Made by a program: the position numbers and the translations under genes
Shown here: in pieces, positions 18,687 to 26,174 of the stretch
How the letters are laid out: every line of letters starts with the position of its first letter
Numbering within the stretch: position 1 is the stretch's first letter
The notes under the pieces: generated by a model
The model's input: the letters and a program-made list of their open reading frames with translations, nothing else
Told to the model about the DNA's origin: nothing
Databases searched by the model: none
Assembly: GCF_002115725.1 (NCBI RefSeq)
Contig: NZ_JFKD01000017.1
Location: forward strand, 34,554 to 98,553
Source: Marivita cryptomonadis
Lineage (GTDB): Bacteria > Pseudomonadota > Alphaproteobacteria > Rhodobacterales > Rhodobacteraceae
Reading direction: 5' to 3'
DNA: 64,000 bases

Positions 18687-19595
18687 TCATGCCGGTTCGA
18701 GAGACGCCTTCGCTTCATCGAGCAGGCGTTTGGCCTCGGACCCTTGCAGTTTCTGGATGTCATCCTGATATTTCAGGATCGCACCCAGCGTATCCGAGAT
18801 CACTTCTGGCGAGAGGTCGATCACGTCGAGCGCCAAGAGGCATTTGGCCCAGTCGATGGTTTCGGCCACGCCCGGTTTCTTGAAGATGTCCTCGGTGCGC
18901 AGGCGCTGGACGAAAGCGACGATTTCGCGACTGAGGGTCGCGGCAGCTTCTGGGGCGCGGGCGTGCAGGATTTCCAATTCTCGGTTGAAGTCGGGATAGT
19001 CCACCCAATGATAGAGGCAACGGCGCTTGAGAGCGTCGTGCACCTCGCGCGTGCGGTTGGAAGTCAGGATCACGATCGGCGGCTCTGGCGCCTTGATGGT
19101 GCCCAGCTCCGGGATCGTGACCTGAAAGTCGGACAATGCTTCCAGCAGGAACGCCTCAAATGGCTCATCAGTGCGGTCCAGCTCGTCGATCAAGAGCACA
19201 GGCGCGCCGTTCTCATCCGGGCGCATCGCCTCGAGCAAGGGGCGTTCGACAAGGAAATCCGGGCTGAAAAGCTCGCGCTGCAACATCTCGCGGTCAGCAT
19301 TGCCCGACGCCTCGGCGGTGCGGATCGCGATCATCTGGGCAGGGAAGTTCCATTCATAGACGGCGCTGGAAGCATCCAGGCCTTCGTAGCATTGCAGGCG
19401 GATCAGCTTGCGGCCCAGAGAGGCGGCCAGCGCCTTGGCGATCTCGGTCTTGCCGACGCCGGCCTCGCCTTCCAGAAACAAGGGGCGGCCCAGTTTCAGC
19501 GACAGGAACACCACTGTGGCCAGAGCGCGTCCGCAGACATAGCCGGTGTCGGCCAGCATGGTTTGAACGGCGTCGATACTTTCAGGTGTCTGCAT
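18687..19595 (-). CDS. MoxR family AAA+ ATPase
   Basis: A 302-residue AAA+ ATPase with Walker A GEAGVGKTEIAKALA, Walker B VLLIDELDRTD and sensor 1 VILTSNRTRE. It is the partner type for VWA proteins such as the one encoded just downstream; MoxR-VWA pairs act as chaperones in metalloenzyme maturation. ATG 19595 is used because GGAG lies 6 nt upstream; GTG 19613 is also possible. The downstream gap to coxE carries an intergenic repeat. Confidence 0.92.
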   Translation of the reverse strand: MQTPESIDAVQTMLADTGYVCGRALATVVFLSLKLGRPLFLEGEAGVGKTEIAKALAASLGRKLIRLQCYEGLDASSAVYEWNFPAQMIAIRTAEASGNADREMLQRELFSPDFLVERPLLEAMRPDENGAPVLLIDELDRTDEPFEAFLLEALSDFQVTIPELGTIKAPEPPIVILTSNRTREVHDALKRRCLYHWVDYPDFNRELEILHARAPEAAATLSREIVAFVQRLRTEDIFKKPGVAETIDWAKCLLALDVIDLSPEVISDTLGAILKYQDDIQKLQGSEAKRLLDEAKASLEPA

Positions 19596-19747
19596 GAGGT
19601 GCTCCTTTGTCACAGGCCTTGCTGCCCTGTGGGTGCCCCCGGGGTCAATAGCGCCAAGGTCGCACGTGACGGGCCGGAATTGACGCCTTCAGCGCGACCT
19701 GACACAGTTAGACGGTTGATTTTCCTAAGCCAAGGCCGCTGTTACCC

Positions 19748-20803
19748 GTGTCCATCACCGCCGTTCTGTGTGTCCGCAACGAGGCGGCGTTTCTGCTGGA
19801 TTGGCTGGCGTGGCACCGCAGTATCGGCATCACGGATTTCGTTGTGGTGTCGAACGATTGCGACGATGGCACCGACCTTGTGCTGGACCGGCTGGAGACG
19901 TTGGGGTGGCTGACCCACATCCGCAACGCGCCGCCCTTTGGCAAAGGGGGCATCCAATTCAGCGGATTGAAACTGGCCGGCAAGGCGGACGCGGTGAAGC
20001 GGGCCGACTGGCTGGTGGCGCTGGACATCGACGAATTCGTCACTGTGCATGTGGGCGACCGCACCCTGCCCGCGTTGATCAAGGCCCTTCCGGACGCTAC
20101 CGCGATCACGCTGACCTGGCGCAATTTCGGCAATGCGGGAGTGGTGGACTACGAAGACCGACCGGTGCCTTTGCAATTCACCCACGCAGGCCCGCGCCCG
20201 CTGCTTTGGCCTTGGCGAGCAGCAATGTTCAAGACGCTCTATCGCAATGACCGGACGTACCGGAACCTTGGGGTGCACCGCCCGCGCAATCCCGTGGAAG
20301 AACGGCTTGCCGAGGCGCGCTGGTTTGATGGGGACGGCCGTGCGCTGCCGCGCGAGATGGCGGCGGGGCGGATTTTCTCTGATTACCGGATGGCGCAGCA
20401 TGGGTTGGTGCAGCTCAATCATTATCCGCTGGGATCGGTGGAAAGCTATGTGCTCAAGGCTGATCGGGGCCGCGCCGTCCACAGTTCAGACCGACTTGGG
20501 CTGGATTACTGGGTAGAGCGGAACCTCAACACCGAAGAGGATCACTCGGCGATTGACCTATGGGATCGGGCCGCACCCATTCGGGCCGACCTTGCGGCTG
20601 ACCCGGTGCTTGCAGACTTGCATGACAGTGCCACAGCATGGCGCAAGGCACGATTCGATCGGCTTATGGAGCAGGACATATTCCGAGACCTGTACGGGAG
20701 GTTGCTGATGACGCCACCGTCACAGCCTTTGCCGGACACAATCGCACAGAACCTTGCACGGTTTGCCCAAGCCGGGGCCCGGGTGGATGAGGAAACTTCA
20801 TAG
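19748..20803 (+). CDS. Glycosyltransferase family 2-like protein
   Basis: A 351-residue protein starting at GTG 19748 (MSITAVLCVRNEAAFLLDW). The N-terminal 100 residues resemble the GT2-like Glyco_tranf_2_4 domain: CVRNEA nucleotide-binding strand, VVSNDCDDGTD, and DxD-like LVALDIDEFVTVH. A conserved QLNHYPLGSVESYVLK segment in the C-terminal half is typical of this subgroup. No export signal is visible, so it probably acts in the cytoplasm on a surface glycan or lipid. It precedes the conserved hypothetical at 20896 by 92 bp. Confidence 0.8.
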   Translation: MSITAVLCVRNEAAFLLDWLAWHRSIGITDFVVVSNDCDDGTDLVLDRLETLGWLTHIRNAPPFGKGGIQFSGLKLAGKADAVKRADWLVALDIDEFVTVHVGDRTLPALIKALPDATAITLTWRNFGNAGVVDYEDRPVPLQFTHAGPRPLLWPWRAAMFKTLYRNDRTYRNLGVHRPRNPVEERLAEARWFDGDGRALPREMAAGRIFSDYRMAQHGLVQLNHYPLGSVESYVLKADRGRAVHSSDRLGLDYWVERNLNTEEDHSAIDLWDRAAPIRADLAADPVLADLHDSATAWRKARFDRLMEQDIFRDLYGRLLMTPPSQPLPDTIAQNLARFAQAGARVDEETS

Positions 20804-20895
20804 TCTCCCCTGCATTTTGGCTCAATTCTGCCCAAATTCTTGATTAATCCCTAAGTCAAACACAGACCTGTCAACAGGCGCGCGACAATGAGGAC

Positions 20896-21852
20896 ATGTG
20901 GACCATGCAGGACGCAAGCGATCCGTATACACTTTCCCTAAGCGATCTGAGCCCGGCTCAGTGGCTGGAGGAGATGCGGGATATCGGCGAGACCTGTGGT
21001 TTCTTCGAACCTCTTGGCCCTCGTCACAACGCGGCCTTTATCGAAAAAGGCGACACGCTGCTGGTCACGTTTGAATCCCTGCCCGCGATTCAGTCGCTGT
21101 CCGAAGATGCGCGACCAATCGGATTTGACCTGGCCAAGGCCAATGACTGGTCCTGCCTGACCGTGATCAGCAACCGCGACACATGGTTTCGCGAAGGCGA
21201 GATTTACGGGTTCTTCGACCAGATGACCGATGACGGGTTCTTCGACGATTTTGAACAGGTTATCTTTTTCGGCGCTGGCCCCTGCGGCTATGCGGCCTGT
21301 GCCTTTTCCGTTGCCTCTCCCGGTGCCACGGTTTTCGCGCTGGAACCGCAGGCCACGCTGGACCCGCGCCTGACAGAATGGGATGACCGTTTTGTCCACA
21401 TGCGTCGGAGCAACTTTACCGACCGCTACGGCTTTGCGCCGGATATGCTCGAAGCGGCCGCGGCCGCCTATGTCATTTACGATCCTGCCGACCGGCTGGG
21501 TGCGATGCATGCGGCGCTGTTTCAACGCTCGGGTGTCACCCGGTTCCGGGCGCGGCATCTGGGTGGCGGCATGCAGCAGAGCCTGACCCAGATGGGTGTG
21601 ATCGAACCGCTTGTGACAGCGGCTGCGAACGGAACGCTCGACACTGCGCTTTTCGCCCAGCTGTACCGACACCGCCGGTCACATGCGCTGTATTGCAAGA
21701 AACTGTTTGCAACACTCGAATCTCAGGATCGCCCGCATCTGGCAGAGGCGGTCTGCGCCTATATCGTCAACCAGTTCGGCGCTCCCCGATATCGTCGCAA
21801 GCTCAAGGCATATCGCCAAGCCAACGCCACTGTGGAAGACGGGATCGACTAG
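20896..21852 (+). CDS. Conserved Rhodobacterales hypothetical protein
   Basis: A 318-residue soluble protein whose function I cannot assign. Around residues 116-150 it has VIFFGAGPCGYAACAFS followed by VFALEPQATLDPRL, which looks like a Rossmann-type nucleotide-binding turn, then RRSNFTDRYGFAPDM. I recall relatives annotated as phosphoadenosine phosphosulfate reductase, but the PP-loop SGGKDS-type motif of true PAPS reductases is absent, so that name is not supported here. ATG 20905 is a possible alternative start. It follows a glycosyltransferase gene and precedes pyrC. Confidence 0.65.
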   Translation: MWTMQDASDPYTLSLSDLSPAQWLEEMRDIGETCGFFEPLGPRHNAAFIEKGDTLLVTFESLPAIQSLSEDARPIGFDLAKANDWSCLTVISNRDTWFREGEIYGFFDQMTDDGFFDDFEQVIFFGAGPCGYAACAFSVASPGATVFALEPQATLDPRLTEWDDRFVHMRRSNFTDRYGFAPDMLEAAAAAYVIYDPADRLGAMHAALFQRSGVTRFRARHLGGGMQQSLTQMGVIEPLVTAAANGTLDTALFAQLYRHRRSHALYCKKLFATLESQDRPHLAEAVCAYIVNQFGAPRYRRKLKAYRQANATVEDGID

Positions 21853-21898
21853 GAACTGGACCCTAGAATAGACGCCCCGAGCGTGCTAGGCGGCAGGC

Positions 21899-22939
21899 AT
21901 GACAGACACGCTGACCCTTCGCACACCCGATGACTGGCACCTGCACCTGCGCGATGGCGCAATGCTGCGTGCCGTGGCCCCTGAAACCGCACGCCATTTC
22001 GCCCGTGCGATCATCATGCCGAACCTTGTGCCACCTGTTGTCACGGCTGCAGATGCGGCCGCGTATCGCGACCGGATCATGGCAGCTTTGCCCGAAGGGT
22101 CACAGTTTACACCGCTGATGACGCTGTATCTGACCGAAGAGACCGACCCGGAGGATTTGGCACGCGCCTATGCCAGTGGGCTGATCACAGCGGTCAAGCT
22201 TTATCCGGCGGGCGCCACCACGAATTCAGCCTCAGGTGTGGCCAATTTCGACAAGGTTCGCCCGGTTCTGGAAAAGATGGCCGAGATCGGCTGTCCCCTT
22301 TGTGTGCATGGCGAGGTGGTGGACAGCGACATCGACATTTTCGATCGCGAGGCGGTGTTCATTGAACGCGTGCTTGATCCAATCCGCCGTGCAACGCCGG
22401 GCCTTCGGGTGGTGATGGAGCACATCACGACCATGCAGGGCGTTGAATATGCCGCCGAAGGTGGGCCGGAACTGGGCGCCACGATCACGACGCATCACCT
22501 TGTGATCAACCGCAACCATATCCTCGCCGGTGGGATCAAACCGCATTATTACTGTCTTCCCGTGGCCAAGCGCGAGGAACACCGCCTTGCCCTGCGCCGT
22601 GCCGCGGCCAGTGGCGATCCGACCTTTTTCCTTGGCACGGACAGCGCGCCGCATACCGATGCGAACAAGCTGCTGCCCTGTGGCTGTGCGGGCTGCTTTA
22701 CCGCGACCAATACGATGTCCATTCTGGCTGAGGTGTTCGAACAGGACGGGGCGTTGGACCGGCTTGAGAGCTTTACCAGCCTGAATGGCCCGAAGTTCTA
22801 TGGCCTGCCCGCGAATGAAAGCACGATCACTTTGACCAAAGGGGATCCGGTCGCCTATCCCGATCACATCGACACCGGTGACGGCACGGTCACGGTGTTT
22901 GATCCGATGATGCCGCTGCATTGGCAGGTGGCCGACTAG
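21899..22939 (+). CDS. pyrC: Dihydroorotase
   Basis: A 346-residue class II type dihydroorotase of pyrimidine synthesis that cyclises carbamoyl-aspartate to dihydroorotate. Zinc ligands are in [22 protein letters not shown] carries the lysine that is carboxylated in the family; [10 protein letters not shown] holds the conserved Asp. Start ATG 21899 is 46 bp after the preceding stop. pyrE lies 4.4 kb downstream, beyond the puc operon. Confidence 0.96.
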   Translation: MTDTLTLRTPDDWHLHLRDGAMLRAVAPETARHFARAIIMPNLVPPVVTAADAAAYRDRIMAALPEGSQFTPLMTLYLTEETDPEDLARAYASGLITAVKLYPAGATTNSASGVANFDKVRPVLEKMAEIGCPLCVHGEVVDSDIDIFDREAVFIERVLDPIRRATPGLRVVMEHITTMQGVEYAAEGGPELGATITTHHLVINRNHILAGGIKPHYYCLPVAKREEHRLALRRAAASGDPTFFLGTDSAPHTDANKLLPCGCAGCFTATNTMSILAEVFEQDGALDRLESFTSLNGPKFYGLPANESTITLTKGDPVAYPDHIDTGDGTVTVFDPMMPLHWQVAD

Positions 22940-23270
22940 GCATTCCTGCCAGCATGCCAAGGCCTTGGAGCTGTTGTCATGCGAGCCGCGAATGCCGCGC
23001 CGCTCCAAGCGTGTGCAGCATTTCAGCCGTGTGCTGTCCACCCTTCCCGTTCAAGCTCAGGCGTTCTGGGAAGTGCGGAATGTCGCCCCGAGCCGCTGGG
23101 AACAGAAGTCCATCTGAGCTGCCACCGCTCAGGACGCGGGCGTCGCGTCGCTCTTTGCCCGAAAAATCAGCAAGCTCATGGGTTGTGACAGGTCAGTCGC
23201 CACAAAGGTGCGACTTTAGTCGCATGTGATCTAATGTGGTCACGGGAGGATCAGAGCAAAAGGACCTCCC
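22940..23270. other. Intergenic region without convincing gene
   Basis: 331 bp between pyrC and the HEXXH gene. Short frames here lack a ribosome site and look like noise. The only structure I see is a hairpin TGCGAC-TTTA-GTCGCA at 23209-23224, about 47 bp before the next start codon, near a likely promoter zone. No tRNA or riboswitch fold was recognised. Confidence 0.5.
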
Positions 23271-23741
23271 ATGGAGCAGTTGATAGACGCCCTGCTGGAC
23301 TGGATTGATCACAACAGCAGCTATGACATAGGTCACGTGCCACATCCGATTGTGCTGCAACTGACGCCAGAGGCGTTGACGCGTGAATTCTATACCGGTG
23401 TTCCGCACCTGATGCCCGATGACGGCGTGGATGAACGGGTCAATGCGCTTTACGCAGCGGGCGACGGGCCGCATGGAACGATCTATCTGCTTGCTGCCGG
23501 CGTCTATCAAGATGCCGAGTTCTTTGATCAGCCCACTGAAAACCCTCTTTGGCGCGAAGTCTTGCTGCATGAACTGGTGCATCACGTCCAATGGCAAAGC
23601 GGCGTGGCGGATACATGGCAGTGTCCGGCGCAAGGCGAAAGCGAGGCCTACAGCCTTGGGGCGCGATACCTGACCCAATCAGCCGCAACCGACCCCATGC
23701 CCAACCGCAATTTCTGGAGCATGATCTACAGCCGCTGTTGA
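23271..23741 (+). CDS. Small HEXXH-motif putative zinc metallopeptidase
   Basis: A 156-residue protein with LLHELVHHVQW at about residues 97-107, a perfect zinc-binding HEXXH, followed some 20 residues later by GESEAYSLGARYL, where a Glu could be the third ligand (gluzincin-like arrangement). There is no signal peptide or membrane segment. It is much smaller than classical peptidases and may be a minimal or non-peptidase member. ATG 23271 has a ribosome site GGACC nearby. It is the gene just upstream of the puc promoter region, though separated from pucB by 389 bp. Confidence 0.65.
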   Translation: MEQLIDALLDWIDHNSSYDIGHVPHPIVLQLTPEALTREFYTGVPHLMPDDGVDERVNALYAAGDGPHGTIYLLAAGVYQDAEFFDQPTENPLWREVLLHELVHHVQWQSGVADTWQCPAQGESEAYSLGARYLTQSAATDPMPNRNFWSMIYSRC

Positions 23742-23953
23742 TCGCACCAACACATAGCGCGCCACTCTCCCGTAACGGGCCTATTTAGACGGATTAATCT
23801 TCCGGCTTGGTGATTCTTGCCTGAATTTCCACCATCTGCCGTCACTTTGTGCGTTTTACGCAACCAAAGTTGCACTGCAGCAAACACCCACAACCCCCTG
23901 ATTATTCGAAACTTCCCCAGCGTCAGCCCGACTGCATTGGCATTCGCATGGTG

Positions 23954-23971
23954 TGTAAACTTAACATTACA
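23954..23971. promoter_or_regulatory. PpsR/CrtJ-type operator, site 1
   Basis: TGT-N12-ACA (TGTAAACTTAACATTACA), matching the consensus of the PpsR/CrtJ redox repressor of photosynthesis genes. It lies 8 bp from a second copy. Confidence 0.75.
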
Positions 23972-23979
23972 ATTGCCAC

Positions 23980-23997
23980 TGTCAGTTTTTTATTACA
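23980..23997. promoter_or_regulatory. PpsR/CrtJ-type operator, site 2
   Basis: TGT-N12-ACA (TGTCAGTTTTTTATTACA), with the TGTC half-site preferred by PpsR/CrtJ. The 8-bp gap to site 1 equals the spacing known for cooperative CrtJ binding at bchC. It lies 133 bp upstream of pucB. Confidence 0.78.
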
Positions 23998-24130
23998 CAC
24001 TTGGACAAAATGACGTCAAAAAGGTTCCAGATCGGCTTTCTTGGGGCGCAGGCCGATCGACACGGGCAGATCGCTCTTGTCCACAGCGCTCCGTAAACAA
24101 CTCGAACCAACCCTTAAAAGGAGTTCAAAA

Positions 24131-24289
24131 ATGTCTGCAGACGACGAAGGCAAGGTCTGGCCGACCGGTTTGACCTTGATGGAAGCTGAGGAAGTCCACA
24201 GCTACCTGATTGATGGCACACGCGTTTTCGGTGCGATTGCACTGCTGGCGCATTTTCTCGTTGCCGTGTCCACACCGTGGCTCGGATAA
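24131..24289 (+). CDS. pucB: Light-harvesting complex 2 beta polypeptide
   Basis: A 52-residue single-span LH2 beta subunit. The N-terminal cytoplasmic part [19 protein letters not shown] is characteristic, GTRVFG contains the Arg that contacts B800, and LLAHFL contains the His that binds the B850-type bacteriochlorophyll. The protein ends TPWLG as in other beta subunits. Start ATG 24131 has AAAAGGAG upstream; the frame to 24041 is leader. It is the first gene of the puc operon. Confidence 0.95.
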   Translation: MSADDEGKVWPTGLTLMEAEEVHSYLIDGTRVFGAIALLAHFLVAVSTPWLG

Positions 24290-24301
24290 GGGAGACACAG
24301 A

Positions 24302-24622
24302 ATGAATAATGCAAAAATGTGGCTCGTCGTCCCCCCAGCGGTGGGCGTTCCCGTGTTTCTCGGTGCGGTTGCCGTAGGCTCTTTCGCAGTGCACGTCGCA
24401 GTGCTCAGCAATACATCCTGGGTTGCGGACTTCCTGTCCGGCCAGGAACTGGGCTCCGGTGACATGGCAGCGGCAACGATGCTTGCTCCAGGCGCCAATA
24501 CCGCGAAGGCCAGCTTTGTTGTGCCGCAAACGGATGGCAGCCTTGCTGTGACAATCATCCTGCCGGACGGCTCCTCGACGCAAGCGTTGATCCAGCCGTC
24601 GCAGTTGCAACCCGAGTTGTGA
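24302..24622 (+). CDS. pucA: Light-harvesting complex 2 alpha polypeptide, C-terminally extended
   Basis: The first 50 residues align without gaps to PucA of Rhodobacter: MNNAKMWLVV, PxVGVP, and His31 (AVHVAVL), the B850-type ligand. Two features are unusual. Positions 44-45 are Phe-Leu instead of Tyr-Tyr or Tyr-Trp, a change known to blue-shift the long-wavelength band. The protein is 106 residues rather than the usual 50-60, with a periplasmic tail (about 54-106) rich in Ala, Thr, Val and Gln and predicted strand-like. It follows pucB by 12 bp with GGGAG as ribosome site. Confidence 0.93.
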   Translation: MNNAKMWLVVPPAVGVPVFLGAVAVGSFAVHVAVLSNTSWVADFLSGQELGSGDMAAATMLAPGANTAKASFVVPQTDGSLAVTIILPDGSSTQALIQPSQLQPEL

Positions 24623-24642
24623 CCAAAACCTAGCACTGTGGA

Positions 24643-24660
24643 CCCGGCAAGTGTGCCGGG
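24643..24660 (+). promoter_or_regulatory. Intercistronic hairpin between pucA and pucC
   Basis: CCCGGCA-AGTG-TGCCGGG, a 7-bp GC-rich stem without a following U-run. Stem-loops in this position stabilise the abundant pucBA message and limit pucC expression in Rhodobacter; that role here is inferred from position. Confidence 0.6.
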
Positions 24661-24731
24661 CCCGCATTTCCCGGATTTCATCCCTGCGTTGCGTACACTG
24701 GGCGCCGGGGCTTTGAAAAAGGTGCTCCGGA

Positions 24732-26174
24732 ATGTTCGACTACCGTCGCATCGTTCTGCACAGATTGGCGACCATCGGCCCCCGCTATCTGCCGTTTGCA
24801 GATGTGGCGTCGGACCGCGTACCGCTATCGCGCCTGCTGCGGCTGTCCCTGTTCCAGGTGACCGTCGGGATGGCGCTGGTTCTGTTGGTCGGAACGTTGA
24901 ACCGCGTGATGATCGTTGAATTGTCAGTACCGGCAAGCCTTGTCGGCACGATGCTGGCCCTTCCCATCATTTTCGCCCCCTTCCGCGCCTTGATCGGTTT
25001 CAAATCCGACACCTACAAATCCGCGCTGGGTCTGCGCCGCCTGCCCTATATCTGGAAAGGCACGCTGTACCAGTTCGGTGGCTTTGCCATCATGCCCTTC
25101 GCCCTGCTGGTTCTGTCCGGCTATGGCGAGGCCTTCGATGCCCCGCGCTGGATCGGGTATAGTTCCGCCGGACTGTCCTTCCTCCTGGTCGGCGCGGGCG
25201 TGCACATGGTGCAGACCGTTGGCCTCGCCTTGGCGACGGACCTTGTCGACGAAGCCGATCAGCCCAAAGTGGTGGGGCTGATGTACGTGATGCTTTTGTT
25301 CGGCATGGTCCTTAGCGCAATCATCTATGGCACAATGCTTGAAAGCTATTCGCCCGGCCGTCTGATCCAAGTGATCCAAGGGACGGCGGTTGTGACCGTC
25401 GCTCTCAACTTTCTTGCCATGTGGAAGCAAGAGGCACGCGACCGCGTTCGTGCCCAAGCCATGGCCAGCGCACCAGACACGTCTTTCCGCGATGCTTGGG
25501 CGCAGCTCATGCAGAACGCCGGTATGCTGCGGCTTTTGATCGTGATCGCTCTTGGCACCTTCGGCTTTGGCATGGCGGATGTCTTGCTCGAACCCTATGG
25601 TGGTGAGGCTCTTGGCCTCTCGGTCGCCAGCACGACCAAGCTCACGGCCCTTCTGGCAGGTGGCACGCTGCTTGGCTTCGGAATCGCGTCACGCACGCTG
25701 AGCAACGGCGGAATGCCGTCCGTGACCTCAATGACCGGCGCTTTGATCGGGATTCCCGGCTTTGCTGCAATCATCTTTTCAGCCTACGGCGGAGGCACCG
25801 CAGCCTTTCTCGCCGGGACACTCATGATTGGCATCGGCGCGGGCCTGTTCGGCCATTCCACCCTGACCGCCACCATGCGCGCCGCCCCCAAGGACAAAGT
25901 TGGCCTTGCGCTGGGCGCGTGGGGCAGCGTGCAGGCGACTGCGGCAGGTATCGGCATGGCCTTGGCGGGTTGGGTCCGAGATCTGATTGTTGCCCTGCCC
26001 GCTGACGGCAATGGTCTTTCGGTCGAAACACCCTACAACGTAGTATTCTCGATGGAGATGGCGTTCCTTGTGATGGCCGTTCTCATTCTTTACCCGCTCG
26101 CGGGCCGGGGTGGCTTTTCGGAAGCCACACGCACTGCAGCACCAAAGCAATCCAACCCGGTGGAGGCTCCATGA
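24732..26174 (+). CDS. pucC: PucC/LhaA family LH2 assembly protein
   Basis: A 480-residue polytopic inner-membrane protein of the bacteriochlorophyll-delivery (BCD) branch of the major facilitator superfamily, with about 12 helices. LIGFKSDTYKSALGLRRLPYIW after the second helix is the conserved loop of PucC/LhaA, and APKDKVGLALGAWGSVQA is conserved near the C-terminus. PucC is needed for LH2 assembly, probably delivering pigment or stabilising nascent subunits. It lies 109 bp after pucA, across a hairpin, and its stop overlaps the next start (ATGA). Confidence 0.93.
   Translation: MFDYRRIVLHRLATIGPRYLPFADVASDRVPLSRLLRLSLFQVTVGMALVLLVGTLNRVMIVELSVPASLVGTMLALPIIFAPFRALIGFKSDTYKSALGLRRLPYIWKGTLYQFGGFAIMPFALLVLSGYGEAFDAPRWIGYSSAGLSFLLVGAGVHMVQTVGLALATDLVDEADQPKVVGLMYVMLLFGMVLSAIIYGTMLESYSPGRLIQVIQGTAVVTVALNFLAMWKQEARDRVRAQAMASAPDTSFRDAWAQLMQNAGMLRLLIVIALGTFGFGMADVLLEPYGGEALGLSVASTTKLTALLAGGTLLGFGIASRTLSNGGMPSVTSMTGALIGIPGFAAIIFSAYGGGTAAFLAGTLMIGIGAGLFGHSTLTATMRAAPKDKVGLALGAWGSVQATAAGIGMALAGWVRDLIVALPADGNGLSVETPYNVVFSMEMAFLVMAVLILYPLAGRGGFSEATRTAAPKQSNPVEAP

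Larger units (their letters stand above)
23742..24130 (+). promoter_or_regulatory. puc operon control region and leader
   Basis: 389 bp with no gene. It holds a weak hairpin CCCGTAACGGG (23769-23779), a dyad GCGT-TTT-ACGC (23851-23861), two PpsR-type palindromes (23954-23971 and 23980-23997), and in the presumed leader a long inverted repeat GATCGGC-N15-GCCGATC (24030-24058). The pucB ribosome site AAAAGGAG ends 7 bp before ATG 24131. No unambiguous -35/-10 pair was found. Confidence 0.7.

Noticed and set aside
22979..23188. 69-codon frame between pyrC and the HEXXH gene
   Set aside because: No ribosome site, no motif and Cys/Pro/Ser-rich shadow-like composition.
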